From Nautilus pompilius (lineage: Eukaryota > Mollusca > Cephalopoda > Nautilida > Nautilidae): a stretch of 64,000 bases of DNA. The notes beneath the pieces were generated by a model, which was given only the letters and a program-made list of their open reading frames with translations, was not told the DNA's origin and made no database searches. This document shows, piece by piece, positions 54,004 to 64,000 of the stretch. The DNA lies in NCBI GenBank assembly GCA_018389105.1, contig JACATO010000321.1, positions 124,001-188,000 on the forward strand. Direction: 5' to 3'. A program made the position numbers and the translations under genes. Numbering within the stretch: position 1 is the first letter of the stretch; each line of letters begins with the position of its first letter.

Positions 54004-57000
54004 GTCAGTGTGCTGTTGTAATTTTGCTGTTTTTTGTTTACCTTTTTCGCTTGTATAATTATATTCGATGTGTGGCTCTGGGTTAGATAATCAAACAGTT
54101 TCCAGTGATTATGCATTGTTGCCAGAAAGCCAGCTAAACAATTAACGGCAACAACGCTCCTATTTCGTTTGATTTTAATATCAGCATTTTCCATCGTAAA
54201 CGTACACTATAAATCTCCATCCACCTGATCTAAATCGAGCAGACTAAGTTACAAATACTTTAAAAACCAGCATTGAAATATGAATTACACACTGTACCCT
54301 TTGCCACATAATTTACTATGTTAATGGTAAAGCAAGATAAAGACACCACATAAGATAAAATTCAAAGCTTTTTATTTTACTTATTTACTGAATTACAGTA
54401 ATGACAAGTAACTGTAGTTACAATTCGTTTGTTTTATGCCTTTTTTTTTTTTTTCTTTAAAATTTTCGGATGTTTTTGCTGTTCTAAGCTGCTATTTTTC
54501 AGATATAAAATGTAAATTTAACCAATATTTTTTTTTTTTTTGAAAAATGTTAATGTTTTTAGAACTCCCTCCCCTAGAGAAAACAATTTTGACGATGGAT
54601 GCATAAAGTGAAAAATAGTGAACAAAATTTAAAGCAAAAATGCTCAAAACATAAGTAATATTTTATCTCTCAAGGCATTTTGTGAAAGTTGATGATGCGT
54701 CAGCTTTTATACATGAGTAAGTGCATTGCCATTCTTGTATTACTATTTGCATGCTTGAAAGCAGAAGGTTACTGAGGGGAGAAAAAAAGATTACTTGACG
54801 GAAAGCAACTTAAGACAGCATCAAAGTTTAAAATATTTAGAAAAAAAGAATTAAAATGTGGTATTTTGGAATATAAATCTAGCATTCAGCAAGATAACCA
54901 TACATTTAATTTTAAAGTGCAAAAATAAACATGCAACTAATGTTAAATAGTGGCTAACTGTTGAGCTCTTCATAAAAAAAAAAAGTTGCTACACGACTTG
55001 ACAAAGCATTTTGTGTGTAATATAATTTTATATGACTGAAAATAAAGCAAAACTAGAAGAAAATAAGCTTTATATTGAAAAAGTGGTATTTTAATAGCTC
55101 TTACAGCTAGGTAAACTTAAACAGATCTATTAGAGATAACCAAAATAGTTGACTCATCAAGTGTTTAGCTTAAAAGAGTTTTTTTTTTTTTTATTTGAAG
55201 AGGGTGGGGTGTCCATGTTCATAACAACATTGATTTTCTTGAATTTATTTGAAGTAATATTAAATTGGTAACATCCCATTATATATACTCTCAGAATGGC
55301 TATTATTCCCATTATGTCTACTCTGTATTTATTACGTTTATTTTGCAGACAAACACTAATAAACTACAAAGGAAAAAAATTACAAATCAAATAATTAAAA
55401 AGCATTTATTTATAGACCACTCATACAGGTCACTGATTCAATGAAGTAGGCAACAGAAATCTTTCTTTTGATGAATTTTATCTTTCAGTGGTCATTAACT
55501 GATAATAGACATTGTGGGAATGTGTGGCATGTTCAGAGTAGACAAAGTGGGAATTTGGAAGTAGATGAAGTGGGCATAAATTATTTAATTTTTGTCATAT
55601 ATTTGTATTGTTTGATTTATTTTAATGTTATCACATAATATTTGAAATATAGAATAGTTTATATATATATATAATGTATATAAAGTTCATTATACATGCA
55701 AACAAAGGAAAAATATGCACATTGTACCATGTGAATTGGGCAAAAAAAGGGTAACTCATTAAAAAGATTTCCTTATTGTCTTATAGATCACAAGTACTAA
55801 AAATTAATACAAACATTATATAAAGACATAACAGTTTAATAAATTATTTACATTTTTGTAGTAGACAAAAGGAGTAGTTTTGATTAATACATTAAATAGT
55901 TGTAAAAGTTAGAAAAAGGAGAGTAGTTCTCTGTATGATCTGTTGAACAGATTAAATTTCATATTACACTTTTGGCTTGCAAAAATTTTAAATACTTGTC
56001 TGTTTTCATTTTTTTACTATTTTGTTTTTCAATAAGGTTTTCTAAATGGCCAACAATATCATATATGTATATGCTCAGTGGTTTGGGAACTATTTCAACA
56101 TGTACCTTAAATTGGTTGCACATCTTGGTCATTTGAGACAAAGATGGGACAGTGGTATTTGAGCAAGTCAGTTTCTCCTCTTTATCATTGCTTCTGCCTT
56201 TTAACTCTATAACAATATTGTTTTCCTACAACTCTCCATAGACTGCCATGTCTATGTCAACATTAACATACTAATGAAACTCAATCTGATCCATATTGAG
56301 CTCACTTTCACTATCTACAGTAAGAGTTTTTACTCAACACATTTCTTTTGAAATTCATTGTTGGAGTGCTCTGGGATCATGCAACGAAACCAGCTGCCAT
56401 GCTGCTCTTATTATTATATCCAGAATTGTAGTCTTTAAAACTTGCTTGTTATCAATTGCCATTAAGTGGTTTTAACTAGTGCCTTCCTGTAATAGTTTCA
56501 GATTCTGGTCCATAGGCGGCTAAGTCTTGTTTGTGGTGTAAGGTGGCAGATAAAAAAACATTATGGATTTCAAACCATTAATTGAAGAGTGGGCTTGGCA
56601 GTTTCCCACAATTAGGACAACATGGCAACTCTATTGGTATATAACTCTCGTGATTCATCTGTTAGATTGAGTATCATACTTGCAAGGAAATTATTGAACT
56701 CTTTTAAAGCATCTCAGTATCTTGGTTTTTTTTTGCCTTTTTGATTACATACATTGGAAGTTTGTGAGATCCATTCATGTTGGTAGCCACCATCACTGTT
56801 ACATGCTCCTTAGATTTCTTCCTGCCATGGCAACTGTCCTATTAAGTTATGGTCTCATCTGGCAGCCATTTCCAAAACAAACCTGTTTAATTTTGTTGTA
56901 AATGTTTTGTGGCCTGTACAACTTTGATAAAATTGTTCCAAGTGCCATTTATGAAGGTTATCATCTGTTAAACTGCCACTTTTCCACATATCACTTTGAA

Positions 57001-60000
57001 CATGATATTTCGGCATTCTTTGAAGCAATCCAACCAGCCATTAGTGAGCTTCCAATTCAGGTGACCTAGCTTCTTTGCAATGATTTTGTCATCAATAGTG
57101 GACTGTTAATAAAGTTATTGTTCACATGGGCATTGGAAAATCATTTACTTCAGTATATTCAAATTTAGCGAGGCAATTTTTTTTTAACTCTGTCCAAAAT
57201 TTTGCATTTTCTTATTTTTTCTGTTATGGCAACAGCAATTTCATTTTTTAAAATTAAATGGTATTTGGGGAGACATATTTCTCAAAAAAATTTTTGGTTT
57301 ATAATTCTTTCTGACAGCAAGAAGAATTTAATATTTTAGCTCATTTGAGTATCTTTTGAGTTTTTTTTTTTTGTGACATCTAAAATGGAAAGCTCGAGAT
57401 AAAAGTATAATTGAATGTGTGATTTACTTAGGAAAACTAATTTTAAAATGGAAAATTATGTAAACTATTTGTGAGCAGAAAACTATTGAGACTAAGGCAT
57501 AGAGCTTTTCAAATGATTTATACTCACTGGATTTCCATAGCAAAGAGAGTTTGGGCAGAGAATCAGTATAGCCTTAATCTTTCCAGTGGCTTGATCTCTT
57601 CCAAAAGAAGCTAAGACCAACAGATAACTAACTCACTGAGCACAAGCTGCTTCTACTTACTTTTAACATGGAATTATCCCTAGGTCAATGATTACATTAG
57701 GAGGATAGACAATGAATGAATCTGCACAGAAAAAAAATTACTCCCTTTGTTTCTTTGGGAAATGACCTCTTGATTGGAGTTTAAAATCTTTTGGATATTT
57801 GATCATTGAGTAAGTCAAGCAATTAAGCCATTGTGGAAGGAATTATACCTTGAGATAACATGGTTGTTGGCAATAAAGAGTTTCAATAAAAGAGATTTTA
57901 AAAGGTCTGGACTAGGAAAATGATCGACACACTGCAGATGTCAACTAGAGCAAGATCGACTCAAGTGGATCCAACTACATTGTTTCACGGAATTTTCTTA
58001 AATCAGCAATAAGATTTGTTTTCATTAGATTTGAGAAATGCAACTATGCATTAAAACAATGTGAAAAAAAAATATATCAGAATTCTCTAAAATATGCAGA
58101 TTGTTAGAATTAGCTCTGTTGTTGTTAACCTATTCTTCACTGGTTAAACCAACATGGAATGGATTGGTAGGGAATGCATCACTGGACACAGCCCAGACCT
58201 TACAGGAACTAAGCTATGTCTGCTGCTATGACCAGTAAGGAGGAGTATGCTATATTAGCCCGCCAGTGAATTGACAGTCTATTAATTGTGATTGTGGCCA
58301 TGTTTTAGGGTATATAATACTTTGAAGGTTTATGAAAAACATACAAATTTAGAGTGTATAGTTAGAGTAAAAATTTAATATTAGATTAGAATAGCTTATT
58401 ATACTTAGGCAAATTGAAAATACAAAAATAAGAGAGTTTAGAATTTTTTTTTTAAAAAGTAGCAAGAATTTAATATATAATTTTATTTGTGCCATTTGAA
58501 AAGGGAAAAAAAGTTGAAGGTTTATTCAAATTGAGTGCATTTTTATTGCAGCTATACTTTCTATGTGGTATAGATTTGTAGAAAATATTAAGAAAATCTG
58601 TAGTTTCAATCTCAAGTTTACAGACAAAACTTATTAATCTGAGGAGAGGTTGTTTGTTAGAATAGAATGAAAAAAAAAACTAAAGAGAATAAAATAGCTG
58701 ATTTTCAACAAATTAATAAACTCCATGATAATTTGGTGAGTTTTCTAAGCTTTATATACATTGTTGTCGGAAGAAATGTGAAATCACTCTATATATATAT
58801 TGTAAAAATCCGTGCTTATTGGATGGAGTCTAAGGCAGGAGAAATTGTGGTGGCTATAATAGATATAAAGATAAATTGAAGAATACATTTAATGTATGTG
58901 AGAATGACTCCTGACACCCAGAAATCACTGGTGAGAGACAGGAAACCATGGAGAAAAATTTAATTGCCAAAATAAAAAGAAAAAAAGCTAAATTATAATA
59001 TACAAAAAATAAGTAAATCAAAGTGTGTTTACAAAAAAATTTAGTAGGTGAGTGCTGATGTTTTTTCATTGGCACAAGTTGATCTCAAACCTGTTGGCTG
59101 CTAAGTTGTCTTGATGATTTGACCATTTGCTTAATCTACTGAGTTAGTAGACCATTGGAAATACAGATGTTTCATGATTATATGGATAATTTCCAAAGAA
59201 GAATTTCATACCATCGCAACGTTTTTTGATGGTTTAATTGGGTTTGGGGAGTTAACTTTATAGACTTGTTAGAAGTAGATTTTCTATTTCCTTTTGTTGT
59301 TTTGTACACCAATCTCTGCAATGAATATAGTAATTTTTCTACAAGGAAGACAACTCAATGAGGTAGCATAGTGCCATGGATGTTTAATGGAAAGCATTGC
59401 CAATCCTGCACCATGAGGGGCAACAACACTTCTGACTTTGGAAGGGAAATCCCTACTTACGCTCCTCATTTTTAGATGTGGAAGGAAACTCACATGGTTG
59501 ACTAGTGAAGGAAGAATAAGAGGAAACTATGCCAGGGTGGGTTCTCCAGATTAAGCCAGTCTCTGCCAGGACTCAAACTTTAGCTTTCAACTATTGCATT
59601 CCATTAACCTATCTGCTGGGCTACTGTTCTGTCCCAAATGTTCTCTATAGTACCGTTTTGAAGGTCTGTCTTTTGCTTCTGTTGTGCATCTTACATGGAT
59701 ATCATGTGATTAAGACAGACTCTCTTCAAAGAACACTTGATATAACTACATTTAAAAAGAGAGGGGTTTGTCTGATGCCACCTAGTCTGTCATGAGATTC
59801 TAATCAAGTTACTTTATCAAGAATCTTGATATTAGGAACTGATTATTTTATGCTTTTTTAAAAAAGTTTTAGATACATGGACTGCAGATTGGGAATGGAA
59901 GGAGGAAGATCAGCAGCAAGAGAGTGCTTTAGCATTGGATGAGGATGAAAATGGCAGGTATAATTGGTTGCAGGATGCTGTCTTATCCTTGTCTCCAGCA

Positions 60001-62949
60001 AATGAACTTCTCGCTATTGCTAATGAAGATAGAATTGTTCTATTAGCTCGTAAGTAAAATTTTATTTTTAGCAAAATTACATGCATTTTTCTTGTTCAAA
60101 TGAGTATATATACTCCACGCACGATCATGTGAAATGAAAGTCCTTTGTACTATTCACTGATGGTTATTGGATGAAGAAAACGTGACAAGAAATTTGGTTG
60201 AAAATTCGTAATATTTCATCAATTACAACCTTTGATGGGTTCATTGGTAACAAATTGGTAACCGCCTAAGGTTTTTTTTTCTGTTTGCTCTTTCATGCTA
60301 GTCAAAATGGACAATAATTGTAATAAAGTGTCAGGCCTTTGATGGCACATCTTGTGTGGAGCATCCTGCTGATAATCCTTACTGCAGGTTGACTATTATT
60401 GATGGCTCTGTCTAGGACATTTTTCTCATATGTATTCAACTGGAAAGAGATGTGATGCGGGGCAAGTCATGGCAGACTGACAGTTTCATTGGCCTGGATA
60501 AATTCCTTCTCAATATTGGTCTACTGGGGGACATGCATTGTTGTCTTAGTAACAAATCTTAGGTCATAATGTTGTGAAAATGTCACAACATTAAAATTAG
60601 CCAGAGAATGTTGTCATTATAGAACATGTGATACACTTTTCCTGATTACTAACTAGTGCAATTTTATCAAACTACATCATGTCTACCCTCAGTATAACCG
60701 ATTATGATCCACTTATGGTTCAGGTATATGCTGCTCTCTGATTTGCCTACTTTCACATATTCGACTCTTCCCAGAGTTGAGCTCAAACTGTGACAAATTG
60801 CATTGGCCTATCTGGCCTGTAGCCATCATCTGCAAGTGAAAAAATACTGGGAATTTTGTCGTGCAAATGTTTAAGCAGCAAGCAGTTCTGCAGTTTAAAA
60901 GAAAAAAATTGCCATCATAAACTTGTCTGAGTTGCTGACAGAGCTGTGGCCATCAGAGATCAGTTTCTCAATAGACAAGACACTCCATTGTAATGGTCAC
61001 TACAGGGCCTGTCCTGGCTTCTGCCAATTGCCAAATTACTTTAATTTTTTGCCAAGTTTTATCAACCTGGTATGGTGAAAAATCTAAAGCAGAATGGTTC
61101 ATAAAGTTTTGTCTGTATTTTGTTTAACACTTAATTGTGTCAGCATATAACGGATATATATATATATATATCAAAATCTTACTGTCTTACGTGAAAAGTG
61201 CCCACCAGAACACTTTCAGAAAAGGTGTGCTAATTACATCTGTAAGAATCAGCTAACTGCACTATTCGGTTCTGAATAGGCTGTACAATATTCATGCAAG
61301 AGAACATTTGGATGATTTTGATATAGTTTAATGTTTTGCAGTAGACCTTTTGAAGTTCTAGCAGTCTTGCCTACATTACAGCTGCATGCACATGCACGAG
61401 GGAATATTTAACAGCTTTATTATTTTTAATTATGTGGCAGAGCAAATTAGTAGAGGATGCCTTTCAAAAGGATTTTTTAATTCTTCAGTAAACCAGTATA
61501 TTGGGATTTACTTTTGCCTTGTTTTTTTAGTTATTAGTAGATATTTCTAAAACTTATTATTCAGGTAATTTTTTTCATTTCACAGTAGCATTTAAAATAT
61601 AAAAAAAAAAAAAAAAACTACTGAATTCCGTTAACATTTCACATGGTTTTGTCTTAAATTAAATTTATCACTACCAAAATCAGTTACCATTGGCACTATT
61701 TGTGAGCTGCAGCTTTGTGTTGTTGAGCTTGTGGGATTTATTCAGAATAAGTACAAAAATTAAAAATTAATGTTGGCCTAACAAAGAGTTACTTTTCACA
61801 TAACTTTTGTTTGAATAGAAAAATGGGATCCTCATGGTAAGGACAGTGGTCTGGAATCAAAATTCACTGCAGATTGGCAGGGCTCCCTGAGACAAGAAGA
61901 AGGGTGAGTACATTTGTGTGTGTAAAATTCACCTTGATTATCTCAAATATTAAATGTGGCACTTTCTTTCTTATAAATGTGCGCATTGACTACATTTAAT
62001 TTAATACCAGTGAATTTGTTTTTTTGTTGTTGCAGAGAAGTCATCACAGCAGTTTTGTGTCTACCACTTGCATCTCAAAAAAGGTAATATTAGAATTTTA
62101 CCTCCATTGTGGGTCTTTACCAACACCTGTTGACATTTTTAAGAAATATTTTTTTTGGCTATCTTTGGCATAGTTCAGAGGTGGTCTGGTTTGGTTTTAT
62201 GTGGTTGATTTAAAATTAATCTCATCATATTGATGAAGATGGGTTCTGTGGTATCAAGATGTTCTGGTGATGCATGTTTTTGAACTCTCCAGTAAGATTA
62301 ATAAGATTTTGCAAATATGTCAATAGCTAGTACAGGTCTGAGGTCAGTCAGGATCTTAGCATTCATCAAGTCATAGCTTTCCTGTCAAGAAGACCTCAAA
62401 CAACTTTGAGAGTGTTATAGTTGTGCAGAGTGTTGCATAGCATTTAGTTGTGCATGGTGTGCTGTATACCATTCTGTTGTGCATTACTTTTGTGAGAAAT
62501 TAAGTGCTTGTACATGTAGCTGCACGTCATAGTTGTGAAATGGTGTGCTTAGAGTTTTGCTGTGTACCACAGTTGTGTGAGGTGGTGTGCCGCTGAACTA
62601 GTTTTTAAGTCACAACCTTTTCTACTCTACTAAAAGAGCTCTAAAGTATAAGACAGCAGTTGTTGAGGTGTTCATATGAGAATATTTGCTTGTTTTATGT
62701 ATTAAATGATTAGTGAGTGGTTTTACCACTAAAACCACAGCACATTATAATCATAAATACAGTTATTAATGTTTCTTACATTGGTATGTGACTAATAAAC
62801 ACTGCCTTAGGGAGAAAAAAGTAATAATTGGACAAAGGAGTTTAAATAAATTGTTTTTTTGTTTCTTTTGTAGAAGCACTCAAGGGGCCCCTGATTGGAC
62901 CTGTGTGATTGTTGGTTTTTCATCTGGATTTGTTCGCATGTATACAGAG
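53895..62949 (+). CDS. RAB3GAP2: RAB3GAP2, non-catalytic Rab3GAP subunit, 5' part (5 coding exons)
   Basis: RAB3GAP2 forms the Rab3GAP complex with RAB3GAP1, acting on Rab3 and as exchange factor for Rab18 at the ER and in vesicle traffic. Coding exons are 53895-54003, 59873-60049, 61819-61903, 62036-62083 and 62874-62949; phases agree throughout and give 165 residues. The start [20 protein letters not shown] followed by LFPSLK parallels the human N-terminus. Further matches are W-x-ADW acidic patch, [42 protein letters not shown] and [20 protein letters not shown], all in the N-terminal beta-propeller-type domain. The full protein is about 1390 residues in vertebrates, so the rest lies to the right. 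It is divergent from XRCC3. Confidence 0.96.
56150..57130 (-). pseudogene. decayed pogo/Tigger transposase
   Basis: On the minus strand, in shifting frames, the order is: [34 protein letters not shown] (CENP-B-type HTH end), [59 protein letters not shown], then [22 protein letters not shown]. These follow the Tigger/pogo plan, including the GxKxSKExVTV strand and the N-C-x-A-H site beside the second catalytic aspartate. Many stops and frameshifts make it an old relic. It lies antisense in RAB3GAP2 intron 1; terminal repeats were not found. Confidence 0.8.
59290..59640 (-). repeat. tRNA-derived SINE copy (best-preserved boxes)
   Basis: Read from about 59640 on the minus strand: A-box-like TAGCCCAGCAGATAGG, B-box-like AAGTTTGAGTCCTGG, body with CTGGCATAGTTTCC, ACATCTAAAAATGAGGAG, AGTAGGGATTTCCC, GGCAATGCTTTCC, GGCACTATGCTACCTCA and a CTTCCTTGTAGAAAAA tail. 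The B-box matches the Pol III consensus well. It lies in RAB3GAP2 intron 1, just upstream of exon 2. Confidence 0.65.
59873..60049 (+). CDS. RAB3GAP2: RAB3GAP2 coding exon 2
   Basis: The acceptor is AAGTTTTAG and the donor GTAAGT; 177 bases, phase 1 to phase 1. It encodes [20 protein letters not shown], an acidic segment, then [20 protein letters not shown] and EDRIVLLA. Confidence 0.95.
60050..61818 (+). other. RAB3GAP2 intron 2
   Basis: A 1769-base intron. The part from about 60.34 to 61.03 kb is less AT-rich than its flanks and may be an old repeat, but no motif is recognisable. A short TA run lies at about 61155-61172. Confidence 0.65.
61819..61903 (+). CDS. RAB3GAP2: RAB3GAP2 coding exon 3
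   Basis: The acceptor is TTTGAATAG and the donor GTGAGT; 85 bases. It encodes [20 protein letters not shown] and GSLRQEEG, matching the family's KW...GW-GSL...EEGE order. Confidence 0.95.
62036..62083 (+). CDS. RAB3GAP2: RAB3GAP2 coding exon 4
   Basis: A 48-base exon after TTGTTGCAG and before GTAATA, encoding [23 protein letters not shown] is a highly conserved RAB3GAP2 signature. The intron before it is only 132 bases. Confidence 0.96.
62416..62595. repeat. imperfect GTTGTG-type tandem repeats
   Basis: Within RAB3GAP2 intron 4, segments such as TAGTTGTGCAGAGTGTTGC, TAGTTGTGCATGGTGTGC, CTGTTGTGCATTAC, TAGTTGTGAAATGGTGTGC and CAGTTGTGTGAGGTGGTGTGC recur at irregular spacing. They look like a degenerate minisatellite of about 25-30 bases. 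Confidence 0.5.
62874..62949 (+). CDS. RAB3GAP2: RAB3GAP2 coding exon 5
   Basis: The acceptor is CTTTTGTAG and the donor is GTATAA after GAG; 76 bases ending in phase 0. It encodes [20 protein letters not shown] and RMYTE. The D-W-T-C-[IV]-[VI]-V-G-F-x-S-G-[FY]-V-R stretch is diagnostic. Confidence 0.96.
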
Positions 62950-64000
62950 GTATAACTTTGAGCAATCTATGTATGTGTGTATAAAAGAGACACTTTCAGA
63001 TTTATTATAATAAAAGTATACTTTTCATGTTGACTCTGCATACTGTTTATGGACTCAGTTGGGGTAATTTTAGAGAAGTTGCGCACATCTGAAGAATTGT
63101 CCAAATTAGCAGCCTATTTAAAATGCAGAGATGACTAACAGTATTTATCTTCATCTGCCAACCAAGCATATTGTAACTGCAACAAATTTATTTAAGTGTT
63201 ATTTAGCTCAATTTTTTTTTAAATATAAAAGCTAGGTGGTTGCTCATGATTTTCTTTTTCAGTATGATAAAATTCAATAATTGGTATTGGTGGTGTTTTT
63301 TTTAAAGCTAAAATACAATTGTGGTTTTAAAGCAAAAAGGACTTGTGAAAATCCATCAAACTTATCAATCCTAGAATAGCTGACATTGTTAGCAGACAGT
63401 TTGTTTGTTTGTTTTTTAAAATATCTTTGCAGTAGTAATGGACTGTTATTGACTTTTACTTACTCATCCTAAAAATAACGTGTTCTCAATCATATTCTAA
63501 AATTGTTTGCCTGTATGGTGTTTCTTGAGTTAAAATCTAATCTCTAAAATTTAACATACTATCAATGTAATGTAGCTTAATTTGCAACTGACTGCTATTT
63601 TTGGAAATAGAAAGAGCTCTGGAGCAAAGATACCAGATACTCGAATCAGCATTTTTTTTCTTCATTTTGTTCTCTCTTTTGTCTAATTTGGCCACAGTGA
63701 GGTTAAATTATTTAATATTAAAGCCAAATTTTTGTTGAATGATTTACTCATGAATTATTGCTTGCTTTTAAAATTTATATTTGGGGGGTGCAGATTTTAT
63801 AGCTGGTGATAATCAAAGGTCGGGCATGATCTGACTGCATCACTTCCTTGTATGCCATATAACTATTTTTCTGATCCATTTATGGAATGAACAGGACTAA
63901 TTTATTTATTTATTTTTGTAAATTCTACCAATACCAAAACTGTCTTATCAGTTTTGAGAAAAGCTTTCGCTCTTAAAATTTTTTTTTGAAAAACAAGCAG
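62950..64000 (+). other. RAB3GAP2 intron 5 (runs off the right edge)
   Basis: AT-rich sequence. The next expected exon, continuing after RMYTE, is not visible here and should lie beyond the window. Confidence 0.75.

Larger units (their letters stand above)
54004..59872 (+). other. RAB3GAP2 intron 1 (5.9 kb)
   Basis: An AT-rich intron with a decayed Tigger/pogo transposase on the opposite strand (about 56.15-57.13 kb) and a SINE (59290-59640). The stretches 54.0-56.1 and 57.4-59.3 kb hold A/T runs and nothing I recognise. Confidence 0.75.

Overview
This is an AT-rich, intron-rich animal nuclear window with three recognisable protein-coding genes and many transposon relics. The proteins are clearly metazoan. 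The combination of tRNA-derived SINEs, Tc1/mariner copies, long CT-rich arrays and very long introns fits a lophotrochozoan, most likely a cephalopod mollusc such as an octopus. That placement is inference; no single sequence here proves it.

Left block (about 1-12.4 kb): the 5' end of a MARK/PAR-1 kinase gene on the minus strand. Coding exon 1 is at 10923-10864, exon 2 at 10668-10519 and exon 3 at 3907-3854; the rest lies beyond the left edge. Its 5' end sits in a GC-rich, G-run-rich CpG-island-like region (about 10.0-12.4 kb). Intron 2 holds a near full-length but dead Tc1-type transposon with intact-looking ends (6426-7934).

Middle block: about 12.4-24 kb is intergenic, with CT microsatellites, a defective mariner element (20665-21955) and no gene I can support. 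Next comes a complete XRCC3 (RAD51 paralogue) gene on the minus strand, spanning 53256-24178 in seven coding exons. Every splice phase agrees, and the exons add up to 352 codons plus stop. Its introns hold a second mariner copy, a 61-bp minisatellite, two mutually complementary trinucleotide arrays, SINE copies, a non-LTR retrotransposon tail, and a nested pair of DNA transposons. The inner one (28707-30414) carries a conserved transposase-like protein that I cannot assign to a named superfamily. XRCC3 intron 1 begins, 28 bases after exon 1, with a 2.5-kb CT/GA array (50664-53179).

Right block: RAB3GAP2 (non-catalytic subunit of the Rab3 GTPase-activating complex) starts at 53895 on the plus strand, head to head with XRCC3. 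The two start codons are 638 bases apart, and both are preceded by overlapping short upstream ORFs. Five coding exons (165 codons) are present before the gene leaves the window. A decayed pogo/Tigger transposase lies in its intron 1.

The most interesting observations are: (1) the gene order MARK - XRCC3 - RAB3GAP2, which would unite two separate human linkages (MARK3 with XRCC3 on 14q32, MARK1 with RAB3GAP2 on 1q41) in one ancestral cluster; (2) the giant GA tract beside a weak XRCC3 splice donor; (3) stop/start-overlapping uORFs on both sides of the bidirectional promoter; (4) two mariner copies sharing the same disabling lesions; (5) the unclassified nested transposon.
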